Below, piece by piece: positions 37,323 to 50,140 of a stretch of 64,000 bases of DNA (within the stretch, counting starts at the first letter, position 1; every line of letters starts with the position of its first letter). This DNA is from Monomorium pharaonis (taxonomy: Eukaryota; Arthropoda; Insecta; Hymenoptera; Formicidae), in NCBI RefSeq assembly GCF_013373865.1, contig NC_050468.1:14405496-14469495 (forward strand). The letters are read 5' to 3'. Below the pieces are notes generated by a model. It did no database searches, had not been told where the DNA came from, and saw nothing but the letters and a program-made list of their open reading frames with translations. A program made the translations under genes and the position numbers.

Positions 37323-38589
37323 GTTCGTTCTCGTTTATCGTGAAACGTCGATCGTCGCCGCGAGCAGAAGACTGCAATTTTGAAGCAAAGGCTCTCTTCG
37401 CGTGACTCTTTCCTGTCTTTCTCTCTTTCTCTCCTCTGCCTCTCTCTCTCTCTTTCTCTCTTTTTCTCTTTCCTCTCTTTGCTCGCCTTTTATCACGTTT
37501 ATCGTACTTCTCGTTTCTGACACGTTTACGTGAAAGTCATTCCCAATCGATAACCAATGTCTGGTTGCCGCGGTCTCGCAAAATGCTGCACACGTTGTGG
37601 AAAGCATGTTTCTCTCTCTTTCTGTTTTCCTGCTTACGATGACGTTTTCACAGATGAGTTCTTGGCATCGCCAACAATAACGCTCTCTGCTGGCGACGTT
37701 TTTCTTAGATTTGCATTAGATTTGTGTTCCCGAATATATCTGCCCGAGCGAATCTGTCGACTATCGAGCGTGCGTATCAATCAATAACAATAAACTTGTT
37801 TATTGCGTTTTGTAAGTGTTTAAGTTCACTTTTAGCTGGCCTTGTTGAAACGAATTTTGAGGTCGATGAAATAATTGATATTGCGGCTTATCGCACAGTT
37901 TTCTAAAGTATAAGCAATAATTTCTATTTGCACTTTTGTTAAAATCTTTAATACAAATTAAAAAAGTTTTTCTAAATTACAAAATTGACTTGTGTTTTGC
38001 GACGAAACGTTTATTGTTATATTTACATCCTTTAAAAGAATTTCGTCATTTATTAAAGACGAAGTGCAGACAAGTTTAATTCGCAATCTCGCCGTAACTA
38101 TGATTCTGCATTGTTTGGTCTTTAGTGCCTGTAGTTTAGAGATAGCGCTTGGCTCCTTGGGGCAGTCGGTATCCTTCAGTGGTAGGTTCCTGAGAGCATT
38201 GGGATAATGTTTGAGCACAAGGGAATGACGACGACAAGTATTTCGATTAATTCGTCACGTTTCGCTCTATAGAATTGCTGAACGTTTCCTGAAGCTTCAG
38301 CGCGCTTGGAAAACCAGTGTACACTCGAGATATTTCTATTTAATGTAAGAAGCGTCCTTTGTTTGATTCTTTTTCTCTTTGTTACGTACCAATGGATAAC
38401 TACAAAGATAATTACAATAGAAATGCTGCCCGTTCAACGGCAGCAAATCTGTCTTTCCGCTCAATTCTTTCAAGCTTGTTCAAATCTGTCTGATCTTTTA
38501 ACCCGTTGGTATTATTATTTTATTGGTAATATTTTTATAGCTTTAATTGTCAAGTGTTTTCTCGCAATTCCAGGCTCTGAGATTTTTTC

Positions 38590-38596
<7 letters not shown>

Positions 38597-38650
<54 letters not shown>
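38597..38650 (+). repeat. (AT)27 microsatellite
   Basis: Twenty-seven perfect AT units followed by GTATGTATGTGTATA. Self-complementary and therefore prone to cruciform formation and length change. Confidence 0.95.
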
Positions 38651-38660
<10 letters not shown>

Positions 38661-40841
38661 GTATAAATGTGTATGCATTTGGCCATTCACTAGCGGGGCC
38701 ATTTACCGCTTGGCGTATACTAAACGTAGTTATTCACGATAGTAGAGGCGCAACGAGCCCGTTCAATCTCCATTGGGAATTCGGTACGGCCGGCTAATTT
38801 CGGAGTCTGTTATCGACGTCGTAGGATTTTCGACTCCCACTTATTTCTGACTTCCGGTTCGTCGCAAATGCCTCCTTTGCTATACGGCCTGAGCTATAAA
38901 ATATCGATACTTGCTATAGATAAGATTAAGATATTTATTATACCGTATAAAAATATGAAAGCGGAAGTTTATAAGTTCCTTGGGAACTCTTGTTGAGTGA
39001 TCGATCTTATTTGCGCGTCGGAGAGAAAGAGAGAGAGATCTCTATTACGACAAGATTCGAGACAAGAGAAAAATTTCGACTGCTGTTGCCGTACTTCTAC
39101 ATACGATTATATCGCTCCATATTATTTAATAATGTCGAAGTAAATGAAATTTGTTGGATTATCATCGCACATCCAATGATCTGAAACGTATAAAACGATA
39201 ATCATCTTCATTTTTAACGTGTAGATGTCGCAGTTGAATGTCATCTCGTTTAATTTTAACATTCAAGAAAAGAGGAGCATTTTATACTCGGTTATTTTTA
39301 ATAAAATTTCATTATCGTTATCTCTTTTTCGGTCTTATTTTTATTATGATATTAATAAAATTAAAAAAAAAGAGAGATAGCATAATCATTAAATAGAGTT
39401 TGTTATAACATTTAAGAAAAGATATGCTTAAAGGAAAATTTAATATCAGGAAATTGTAGGAGGATGAGGATAATTTTATCTATAGAGATATAAAAAATTT
39501 GAGAATAAAAAGTCGGCAGAATATCTTTTATTTACTTTATTTTTATATTTATTTTATAGAGTCAATATCTTAATATTGTTAAGATTAAAATCGTACAGAT
39601 CAGCGGGGGTGCCATAAAATTACAAGTAGATGACTTATTTGTTATAAGATATATAGAATGTGGTATCAGAGTGGAAACGGATGTATTCCTTACAAATTAA
39701 ACACTTAGAAGAGTACATTTTCACCGTAGTCACACGATTCACTTAGAAATGGAAGTAATTGGATTATTTTACCGATGTTGTTTGCAGTCTTCAACAAATA
39801 GCGTTTGACTTCTTTTCTTCGACGATAACTCTCAACCGGTCTTAAGCGTCCAATTATCGTTTATTGCGCTTAGGGCTCGTATTCTCTTCTCGCTTGATTA
39901 TTCATTTCTGCGTCGATTTTTTGAATCGGATTTCAATTAAGAGCCGATCCTTTTTCTTCATTACTATACGTAAAGCCTTTTTGCTTTTGAACTTTTCACC
40001 TTATTTTAATGTTTTTCTGGTTTTTTCACTTTTTTAAAATTTATTCTTAGAATAAAATCTTTCCTATAATCTTGCTTCATTTTTCGAGTTTTTCATAGCT
40101 TGAAAGTAATTTTTTCTAAATTACTCGCTGAATTATTTTTGCAGTAATGCAATATTGAAATACTTTATTATAATTTAATTTTTTATATCATATGTAGTTT
40201 TACACGACTAGTATCTTTATATTAATATTTTATCAATTTTGCAAATTTATTTATGATCTGTTCTCTTCGATAGAAAATTATTAAATTACATGTTGAACGC
40301 AAAAAGCAAATCGAAGATTAGATACGTACAAGGAATGCTTTTTCATATCTTGAAAGGGTCCTTCGCTGTTTTTAAACCGTCCAGCGGAACAATCCTTTGC
40401 GAGTAGACTCGAAAGTAGACGACAGATCATATTTGCCCGTTCAACAAAGTGCACGTCTTCACGCAAACGTGCTTCTTTTGCGGGGACGACTCTTCTTCAG
40501 CTTCGTACGCTTCGCGATAGTATAACATTTGCCGCAATAACAAACAGAGTAATAGTGCCATAAACCTCACTCGGAATACCCCTCTGTCTTCTCCCAAAAT
40601 ATAAAAATATGAAACGTCTTTGTTAGAGAGCTTTCGTCGAGATTTCCTACATTCATGTCCTTCTTTGCTTCCTTCTCGCCTCTCACGGCGTAGTTGTCTT
40701 CTTCTGGCACTCTCTACACAGCTATTCCAACTCCTCTTTTTTCACTCCTCTTCTTCGTTGTGCGGTGCCATATCATTCTTCCATCTCGTTCGCTCATTTC
40801 ATCCTCTCATTCCTTCTCTTTTTCTCGATCTCACCTCTCCC

Positions 40842-40845
<4 letters not shown>

Positions 40846-40896
<51 letters not shown>
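40846..40896 (+). repeat. (CT)n microsatellite
   Basis: About 25 perfect units within a wider pyrimidine-rich tract from 40640. Confidence 0.95.
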
Positions 40897-40900
<4 letters not shown>

Positions 40901-42125
40901 CTCTCTCGTCATCCTTCCACACTGAAATTTTTATGGCGTGTCCAATTTCCGACGTGGCTAATAGGCATTAAAGCTGACGGACTGACGTTCTCTGTTTAAA
41001 GCACGGGACAAAAAGCGCGAACGAAAATGGGATCTATGGAGAGAAACGAAATTGTGCGTATAGGAAATGGAAATTGTCCCCGCGAAATTTCCACAATGCT
41101 TTAGTTTCGTGTCACGAGAGAGCCACACTATCATAATCTAGGTTTTATAGATAAAGTTGATGATCTTTTTTTTTCGTTATAAAGATAATATTTTGATTTT
41201 AATGGAGTTTTCTCATTAAAGATATAAATTTATTGCGAGGGAATAAGTAATGATTCTCAAGTTCTGCTACGATGATACACAGAAATTAAGCAATCAAAAT
41301 ATGTACATTTATGTAACATCTATTTATTTTTCGAATTGCAAACTTTAAGTATAAAATTGATAGGAAATTATTTTGACTTTAACGATAAATTTCATACAAT
41401 ATTTATGATTTTTAACCATAGAATTACATTGTTGAGGTAATAGATAGTTATTCTGTCTTTATAACTTAAAAGAATACAATGTTATAATTTTTACGTTGTT
41501 GTAACTTGAAAATTTCCAATCAATTGTAGTTTTAGTTCGACCGCGGCTCGTGAAATCCGCCATTCGACGCGTTTACGCGACGCAAAGTGAATCCATTAGA
41601 CGCCGGCAATCCCATAAATTTCTACTTTACGCGTCCAGCTGAAATTTTTGAATCGACGGCGACGAGAAACGATCGATCGTCGGTATACCGTCCGTCGGCG
41701 CCACGGCGGGGATCGATGACGCGTATAAAGTAAAAAGACCCAACAGTCGCATTTATTTTCGGTGCTTCGCGCTTTTGGCTCCGGCCGCCGATGAGGGCGG
41801 GATGGCAAATCCGGGGAAAATAATTAATTAAAAGTCGGCGCACGCTTAATGGGTTACAGATTAATGCTCGGTGTTGCGCGGCACTGTTTACTCTACACCG
41901 GCCGGAGTAATAAATCAGTGTCTTATCGAGGTGAGGAAAAGCTCCGCGGCCAAACGTTAAGAATACTCATTTTCAAGACGCCGCTAGTTTGCACGTCGAT
42001 CGCGGGTGATCGATTCTCGTTGACGTGAAAAATTTGGCGGTGAATTCGCAACCGCATGACGAAAGACGCGCGAGCAATTTGGCGTGAATCCAGCGATCGC
42101 GTAACGAACGAACGGACGGGGGAGT

Positions 42126-42138
42126 GGGGGGGGGGGGG
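42126..42138 (+). repeat. G13 homopolymer
   Basis: Thirteen G after GGAGT. Confidence 0.95.
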
Positions 42139-42610
42139 ACAAAATGACAATCGGTCGAAGAACGAACGAAATTCGTAATGAAATTCGCCTTTCAATTCAA
42201 CCCATCGAACGGTGGTGGCACATGAGCCAGATATTCGTTACGCCAAACGATTTATTTTGCGGTATCGTTCATTAGAGAACCATCATCGCTTGTCGCTATT
42301 TTATCCGTTAGACGTTAAGTAAGTTTCTCTTTTCTGCAACGACGGGGGCGTCTGATTTCTAGGAGGTACGAAAGTACGCGTCAATGTGGCGCGATTCTGG
42401 GATGTCGGCAATTTCCGAGGCATTTCATGCTCAGAAGTTGTACGTGAAATGTTCCCCAAGTTCGCGCGAGTTGTACTACGCTCGCGAATATCGACGAAAC
42501 CGCGACGCGCAGCTATCGAGGCGTTTGCCGGTTGCGATGACGTATTTTTATAGCGACGATGACTTACGCCGCCACTTCCATCTGCGCGATTCTTATTTCA
42601 CCGCGCCTGC

Positions 42611-42632
42611 CGGCGGCGGCGGCGGCGGTGGC
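42611..42632 (+). repeat. (CGG)n repeat
   Basis: Seven CGG/GGC units in a CpG-rich stretch; able to form G-rich structures. Confidence 0.9.
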
Positions 42633-43837
42633 GGAAGTTTCCGTTTCACGCGGGGTGTGTCCGTATAAGAGTTGCCGACGATATTCCATACATTTCCCAC
42701 GTCGCCGACGCGCGCGCGCACGCCTCGCAACGCGAATAAACAAGTTTCCCGAGCCTGTAAGTCAAACGTCCAAACACGTCGTTGCAGTTTCGCGCTGCCT
42801 TGCGTCGTCGGAGCGGAAGTTACTCGAATATCGCGGAGGGAGTTTAAGCTAGACGTCGGATGGCAAGGGCGACGGGAAATACGGCAGAAGGGCAGAAAGG
42901 GGAGAAGAAGAGGAGGTGGTGGAAGAGGAGGGGGAGGAGAAGGAGAAGGAGCAGGAGCAAGAGGGGGAGGGACATCGATTTTCCACCATTACATTTCCGT
43001 CTTGCGGCGCCTCGAAATTGCAACGGAGCGACAGATATCGCGGCCCCGCGATCGGTCCGCCGTTTCTATATGTAGGGCAAACTACTTGTTTCGTAATACC
43101 GTGCCCCCGTGCCGGCTAAATCGAATATAACTCCTTATCCGCGTACCCGGAATTTCCCGGGTATTAACGCCGCTTTCTTAATTACCGTCCCGGCGTGTTC
43201 GCGCGCGTACGTACACCTCTAATAATCGGCGCGTTCGCGCACTTCGTCAATTTTCCGGGTGTCACGCTGGCGCGATCTCGCCGTGAGATTACCGAGGCGC
43301 TGGTTAATCCTTAACTCGTTTAAATCTTTGCTGCGTTTTCTATCGCACGAATATTACCTGTTTAGTGTTTGAAAATTGTTAATCATTTATTAAGGCGATC
43401 TTTTTACTAATTGTGAGAGAAAAATGTTTTTAGTATTTTTTATTATAATTGCATGATGAAACAATTTATTTATCTTAGAAAAATATTATGGAAATGACTA
43501 TTAATTATACTTAGGTTATAGTAGCTCCATTTTTTTTCTCAGTGTACGAATTTATACCAAAGGCAAGATAAAGATGCAATTAAATATTCCAGAAGTTACA
43601 TATTCGGAATGTAACTCTAATTACGTATATTTTACATATATACAAAATAATTACTCGCATTTTGCGTTTTTGTGATTATTTGAAAACAAGCATTTTTACA
43701 TATGCACATATGTTTTTGCTACGATCTCGCCGGGCGATATCGAAAAGGTACCTTCGTAAATTTAATTGAAAGAACGAAAGTATCGAGAATCAATTCAATA
43801 ACACGCCCCAAGGTTTAATTAAGGTTCTCTTCGACGA

Positions 43838-43890
43838 CTCTCTCTCTCTCTCTCTCTCTCTTTTCTCCCCCCTCTCTCTCTCTCTCTCTC
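43838..43890 (+). repeat. Two adjacent (CT)n arrays
   Basis: CT units at 43838-43860 and 43872-43890 separated by a T4 and C6 spacer. Confidence 0.9.
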
Positions 43891-44705
43891 ACTCTCTCTC
43901 GCGGGGTTGTACCTTTATTTCCCGAGAAATATTCAATAATAAGAAAATACCGCGCCGCCGTATCACGAGCACGAACACCTCGCCGCAATAAATCACGAAG
44001 GAGGAGATATCGAGCGTGCATATTTGCTGCAAGCTCTCTCTGGCTTTATCGAGGGGCCGCGGCTAACGTAAGGACACGCATCGCATTCAAGGTGTCCCTC
44101 TTCTTATCGTTTGCCTCTTGAGACCTCGGGGGGAGCGTTTTATCATTTTCTTTCCTCCCTCTTTAACCTTTCCCCTCCCTCCCCTCTTTGTTGCCTTCCA
44201 TTCTGGTATCAGGACCACATAGCGCGAGTTTTCGTGACAAGAGGACGGTCTAGACATTGATTGAAAGCCTCGGCCTAAAGCGCTTGCCCTCTTCCTCGTC
44301 TCCTCCCGACCCCACTTCGTGCGTCAATCGCGGCTTGATTAAATTTACGGCTGGTAAAAAGAGCCATACGTATAGCCTCTCCCTGTTGATGGAGGAAGGG
44401 CCACGGCTCGTAAAGCACACACGGGCGCTTTTGTCTTCGTCCATCCGATCTCTCTTGCGTCGTTCCCCCCGCCGCCTCTCCCTCGGCTTCGCTTACAAAT
44501 TAAGGACCGTGCCGTAGTCTTAACTCACGCACGATACGACGGTGTGGCGGATGGCCCTCTTCGGCTCGCTTGCCGTTTCTCCTGCTGCATCTCTTTTTTT
44601 TCCCCTCCTGCACACTGCAGCCATTTCATTCTATTTTCCCTTGTAACTACCTGCTGGGTATACTCGGATACTGCACGATATCTACGAATATCCGGGGGAG
44701 AGGAA

Positions 44706-44729
44706 GAGAGAGAGAGAGAGAGAGAGAGA
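44706..44729 (+). repeat. (GA)12 microsatellite
   Basis: Twelve perfect GA units. Confidence 0.9.
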
Positions 44730-45220
44730 AAAGGGCAGCCCTCTATCGTAAAAGTGGCTGTTGTTCGGCGAGCTGTGCGCTCGTTTCACATATTATTACT
44801 GTGCTCGCGTGCTCGTGATGCTTGTCCGTCTGTTCTTATTTCTTCTTTTTCTTCTTCTTTTTCTTCTGTTACTTCAAGACTTTCTTCCATCCATTTGCTC
44901 TCTTTGCCGGGCTTTCCCTGCCTCTCGCGCTCGTTCGCGTTGCGATGCGCGTTCGTGAAGCGAACGCGACGCACCCGTTACTTTTTACTTTCCTCGCGGC
45001 CGTAAAAGCGACTAATAGCCCCGACCGGATTTTCGGACGATAATAAAGGGGGAACGGAACGTGCAGACGACGCTATTGATACGCGCACCGAGGTTCCAGC
45101 TGCCGCAATCTTCTTCCCCTTAGCGAAACTCGCAGTGGAATTTCTCAGATTACTCGTGATACGCTCATCGCAAGAATGCAACGTTCAGTTGATAGCGGAG
45201 AGGACGAGGGTAGAGGAGAG

Positions 45221-47050
45221 AAACTTGAAGTACCAATTCATTTTCAGGCAATAACTTTACTAACTGATATTTATGAAATATAAAAATATGTTGCACTTAC
45301 CGTTGCAATATCTGAAATATATTTATCGACGAATGACAATTTTTCTAACCAATTTAACAGTAATATACCATTTCTCGAGATATATATATAGATATAGATT
45401 TGCTGAATGCGTCAAGCCATAAATGTTATAGACGATAAATCAAAATAAGCATGTATGTGTACGCATTTGCTCTATTACGTATTACGCACTCATACACACA
45501 ATATTAGCACTATATCCATCTGATTGAATTACTGTTTTTTTTTTTTTTTTTTCAAAAAAGTAACAGGAAAGAGATTTTCTGTTGTCCACAGAGATAACGA
45601 CATCCTATTCAGTGTATAAAGATCACCATTGTATCGTTGCACGGAGGCAAGGAGGGGTGGGGTGGGGTGGGGGGAGGGATGTATAATCGACACCGATACG
45701 TATTCCCGTACAGCGATTGCGTACATCCGTATGCACCGGCTTAATCTGCAATTACAATCGGGCGCAGTTCTCGAATCCATTAGTCACCTCGCAGCGGGCT
45801 CGTATCGGTTTCGGAGCGGCCTGTGAAAGAGCACGCGGAGTAGGCAGGATCGGAGTGAAGCGATCGGGACGCTAATGACTGGGATTACTTCTTGAGAGAT
45901 ATTGCGTCTTCTCTCTTTCTCCATTCCCTGCCTCGTTCTCTCCGCACCTCGTTTATTTCTGTTTCTTTACGATCCCGATGGCCCCGCGTGCCGCCGCGAC
46001 GAATATCGATGAGCCAGCGCGAGTACCGTTCATTCGCGCATTCGTTGCTTCTCCTTTTTGCCTCCGTCTGAGATTCGTGGGAGTCATGTCACGCTGCATC
46101 GGCCGGATTTAGATAAGGAAAGGATGCTGAAAGGTATCGTGAAAGTACATACGGAGGCACCGCCTCGTGAGAGGAAACGAACGAAGTTGCGATAACTCTG
46201 AGTTTTGGTGCTATATATACGACTTGTTTTTTTAAATACAGGTTTATTTTTCACATTGTATTTAATAAGTGTGTAATTTACGAATATTATGCATATATTA
46301 GTTTGCGGTTTATGGTTTATGTTCTTAAATATAATTATAAATTAGCATTAAATTGTAATAAAATTGATAGGATTAGCATGTACAGAATGACAAGATTAAA
46401 AAAAAAATTTAGTATATTTATAAGCAGTAACAATTAATGTTGTAAGAGGTATTATTTTTTAAAATAATAAGATACTATATAAAGTATCCAGATAAACTAG
46501 ATTTATGGAGTTAAATATTTTACAGCATTGGTAAAAATAAAGTAAATTTAAAACTTAAAAATTTATTTACTTAACACTTTTAATAATTTTGGGACCAAAT
46601 ATGAAAAGAAAGATAGTGACCAACATTTTGTTTCACTGACATTTGGATATATTTTTTACACACGACATATTTTTATTGTATTTATTTTTCATATTTGGAG
46701 TGTTATATTCAACCCATACTCAAGAAATGAAATTATCGACATACAGATACGGATATTTATTTCAATTGATTTATTAATAGCTTGGCAATTAATTTGTTTA
46801 TATAGCAGCGCACTGAAAACAAAGTTTATTGAATATACGTGCTTTTTATGCATTTATGAACAGAAAACGTTTCGATAGCGGATGATCGTATGTATCTGAT
46901 AATGTTAATCTCTCACAGTTCATTGCGGTTTGCAAATGGCTCACCGTTTAAAAAAAAAAATTATCTGCAATTTGTGATACGCAAATTTTTGTGCAAAGCA
47001 CACAATATAATTTCAATTTTTAAGCTTGTATTTTTTATCTTACATATAAA
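45221..47050. other. AT-rich DNA with a small GC-rich patch
   Basis: T18 at 45535 and GGTGGGGTGGGG near 45657. 46210-47040 is an AT-rich desert. A T-rich tract ending ATACAG at 46241 resembles a 3' splice site, but no exon follows. Confidence 0.5.
45535..45552 (+). repeat. T18 homopolymer
   Basis: Eighteen T. It could be the poly(A) tail of a minus-strand retrocopy, but no such copy is recognised beside it. Confidence 0.9.
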
Positions 47051-47149
47051 TGATACTGTTAACGGACTCTGAACTCTATGGGTCGGACGTGACTGTGCGA
47101 GCACAAGCTCGGTAGAAATCTTCTTATTCGACGCCAAGATATATCTCGC

Positions 47150-47183
47150 TCTACTTTGCATTTTCCATCATGCGCCATTTTGG
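47150..47183. repeat. 34-bp dispersed motif, copy A
   Basis: Begins tctactttgcattttccatc and continues atgcg. It matches 47917-47950 at 30 of 34 positions in the same orientation. Contains TTTGCAT and ATCATGCG. Possibly a transcription-factor site cluster. Confidence 0.75.
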
Positions 47184-47916
47184 AGCCGTCGGTTCTCCGT
47201 GTCCTTTTACATGCGCTTCTTCCCTTCGGACCTTCTCGGATCCAATCTTTACTCCTTGCGAATTCATGTCGGAAATTTTTGCATATAACTCAATTTTGTT
47301 TTTCCATACGAAATGACAATCTTGAAAATTTCGTTGAGAAGTTATTTATAACAGTATAATTAGAGATTAATTTTATTCTCATATTACGTACATTCTCGAA
47401 TGTTAAATTTTAAAACTTTATTTTATGAATTGAGAGTGTGCAGCATGAAACTTGAAATTTACGATGTAAAATTTATGAATAATACGAAGTTGAGCTTGAT
47501 ATTAAGAATAAAATATTAGCGATCTATATTGACAAGTAAAACGAGAGGATAGATTTTCGAAGATGGCTTTTCTGAAAGAGCTCGTATTAAAAGGATATCT
47601 CGTAGCAAGCACGTTCAGAAGAATAACGGATCGTATTTTGATGTACGAATCTTCAGAGAAGACGGTGGTCTTCAGTGGGCCAAATCGGTGGGGAGGAAAA
47701 GAGAGAAGGAGAGAGAGAGAAAGAGAGAGAGCGCTTTATTACGGGTTCGTGGTAATTCAGCCGAAATCCCGCCACTGCCGCCACTCGTTCCGGCGATCGG
47801 AAGTAAATCAGCGAGCGGTAGTAATAGAAGTTGCGATTAGTCGAGCGAACGTGACGCACGAGCGTGACCTCGTCGGTAAGAACCTTCCTTTTCTTTGCGC
47901 GGCAAAGCGGCCTCAT

Positions 47917-47950
47917 TCTACTTTGCATTTCCCATCATGCGGCTCTTTGG
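47917..47950. repeat. 34-bp dispersed motif, copy B
   Basis: Second copy, 767 bp downstream of copy A. It includes TTCCCATCATGC, which resembles the core bound by the ZNF143/Staf family. That resemblance is from memory of the motif and is inference. The surrounding sequence differs from that around copy A. Confidence 0.7.
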
Positions 47951-48350
47951 TCCGCTCGTTCCTTCGTGCCCCCTTTCGTTTTCCTCTCTTTCGCGCGCGC
48001 TCTTCCTCGAGAAGTGCTCTTTCTTCGGGGGCCAATGTGTTTCTCCTTCTCGATCCTTTTCTTTTCTCGCTCGGCGCTTCCCCGTCTCCCTTCCATCCTT
48101 CCTTCACCCCCTTCGCTCTTTTCCACCTCCGTTTCTCCTCTCCCGCTCTTCGCCTCTCCTCTCTATCAATTTATTTTTCTCTCTTCGGAGCAGTGGACCG
48201 CGTAACGAGCAACGTAAATCAATCGGCTGGCATTGTGGCTTCGTTTCTTCGACAGTGGTTCTCGATCTTTGCATCGGAACGATGTATGGAACCTGTTCTA
48301 TCAAGCTGAAATCGCTCCTCCGCACGGATATTCTTTTGTACCTTTGAATT

Positions 48351-50140
48351 TTATCGAAATTGTCTCATGCTAGTTATTTTCATGGATTAAGTGCAATTAT
48401 AAAATTAGATAAAATTATACAGCGTATATAATTATTTTTATCTTCGAGATAGAAGGAAGTAAATCTTTAGGTAAAAAGAAAGGATGTATAAGTACGTGAT
48501 TATAAATATATTGTCACATTAATTGTGGATACGTTTGTTAAAACCTATCATAACAATAAAAGAAAAAAATTATAATTGGTTCAAGTTCAGTTCAATCATT
48601 TCAGCAGTGTCTCACACTTATTACGATACACGTGTAGAATGTATGATTAATCACGTTAGTGGTTAATTGAATATGTCCTAACGAATGTCAATGAGTGTCA
48701 ACGAGTGTTCAAATTTTGCAATTTGTGGTTCGAAGATTTTTGAATTATTTGATCAATCGTCCTATTAGGTATTTTGTAATTTTAGAGGACTACAAATTAT
48801 TTTTCTTTTAATTGTATTTTTAGTTACAATAATAATTAATGTTATTCGATTATAACAAATATCGAATAGAAATCATACATTTCCGGACAATGGTCGTATG
48901 TTAAACGATTTCTTTAGAAGTCTCGTCTGCCGAATCATATCCAATGAAGCGTTTGGCATTGCGTATACGTTTGATTTGATTTTCGAGATTTTTAGCGATC
49001 AATTTCTATCGGAACATTACTCAATTTGCAAATCGAGGGCGATCGCTGGACCGGAGAAAAAAGAAAAGAAGACTGGAGAGGGAGGTTAAATGGGAGAAGA
49101 GGGTGGTGGGACGAGAGGACGATCGTTGGCTGCGATCGCGGAGGGTAAGAGGTATCTTCGACCAGAGTCGTGCGAAGTTGAGTATCGTTTTGCCCCGGTT
49201 TTCTTCTACGTGCCGAACGCTTTAAGGGACCTGCCTACTTTCAGAGACGAGAAACTCGCCGGTTTCCTGCGGAAATCGAATATTTTCAACGGCATTTTCC
49301 TCCGTTCCTCTGCTTCGCGGTCGCGAAAGGAAGGGAAAAAAAGGAAAAGTGCAGATATCACTCTCTGACCTGTACAACAAAAGTTTAATCGCAACTTCTC
49401 TCGTCACCTTGTATCTGCTCACCGTACAATCTTTTCTTCGTACACACATATATATCGTTTGAGCTCAGCGTGTTTTTTAGTTTATAATTTTTCTTATTCG
49501 CTTTATGCAAATAAGAGTAATCCCGGTATTTACGCCGCGCGGGAATTTATGCAAAAGTTAGGAAAATATAGGAGGAATGAGGACAATTTGCATGTAACCA
49601 TTCTGTTATGTGTCTTTATGTAATATTAGTATTGCATAACGTATTTAAGTAAGCGATCATGTACTGTGACCTACGTAAAATGGTTACTGTAAGGAGTGTA
49701 AAAGACTTAAATGTTATTCGCGATATATAAGTGCAGAGGGGTGGAATATAGCAAAATAAGCGCTTTATATGAACGTTATTTAATGATGTGTATCGCAGAT
49801 TGCAAAACGAAAGGATACTAAAGAACAAAAACGAAAATACATTTTTTTTAACTGTAGGATGAAATTATATGTTTTTATAATAATTTTATTGTATTATGAG
49901 TTTAATTTTCATGCTTTACATTAATTTTTTTTAATGAAGATGATTAGAGCTTGAAGATTATTGGTAATTCTTAATTCTTAATTCTAAGCGAATATTTCAA
50001 CGTGAAAATTGGTTGTATTTAAAAACTATGATTAAAAAGAAAATGAAAGACGAAAATGAAAAACGAGCTGCATTTTTATTTAGAGAAGATGAATTGTTGA
50101 TAGAATACTTGGTAGGGAAAAAGAAACGCGGCTAATCTGG
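48351..50140. other. AT-rich DNA around a small purine-rich patch
   Basis: A 92-codon frame at 49090-49368 is unrecognised. TAATTCT tandem at 49965. Otherwise nothing is seen. Confidence 0.55.
49965..49985 (+). repeat. Three tandem TAATTCT units
   Basis: Three exact adjacent 7-bp copies; likely slippage in AT-rich DNA. Confidence 0.9.

Larger units (their letters stand above)
36901..40620. other. Mixed, mostly AT-rich DNA
   Basis: Contains the imperfect GTC array, a CT-rich patch at 37400-37480 and the (AT)27 array. 38900-40260 is AT-rich and featureless. The 163-codon frame at 38306-38797 runs through the AT array and is not credited. Confidence 0.5.
40621..43320. other. Pyrimidine-rich, AT-rich, then CpG-rich DNA
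   Basis: 40640-40920 is CT-rich. 41530-43310 is CpG-rich with G13 and CGG repeats and a GGA-rich patch at 42900-42970. Frames in all three forward phases and on minus overlap; none is recognised. Confidence 0.5.
43321..45220. other. AT-rich, then CT/CpG-rich DNA
   Basis: Microsatellites at 43838 and 44706. A TTC-rich patch at 44840-44880 creates artefactual phenylalanine-rich frames. No gene is recognised. Confidence 0.5.
47051..48350. other. CT/CpG-rich DNA carrying the duplicated 34-bp motif
   Basis: Contains the longest ATG-initiated plus frame in the window (47563-48309, 248 codons). It crosses a GA microsatellite and a CT-rich tract and has no recognised domain, so it is not called as a gene. 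Confidence 0.45.

Noticed and set aside
38169..38177. U12-type donor-like GTATCCTTC
   Set aside because: No matching TCCTTAAC branch site followed closely by an AG was found downstream; the only similar branch motif, near 43306, lacks a nearby acceptor.
46231..46247. T-rich tract and ATACAG followed by GTTTAT
   Set aside because: A decent 3' splice-site shape, but GTTTAT is a poor donor, so it is not a ratchet point, and no exon follows in AT-rich DNA.
47563..48309. 248-codon plus-strand open frame starting MAFLKELVL
   Set aside because: It runs through a GA microsatellite and a CT-rich tract, overlaps several open frames on both strands, shows no domain, and its second half is a composition artefact rich in S, F, R and L.
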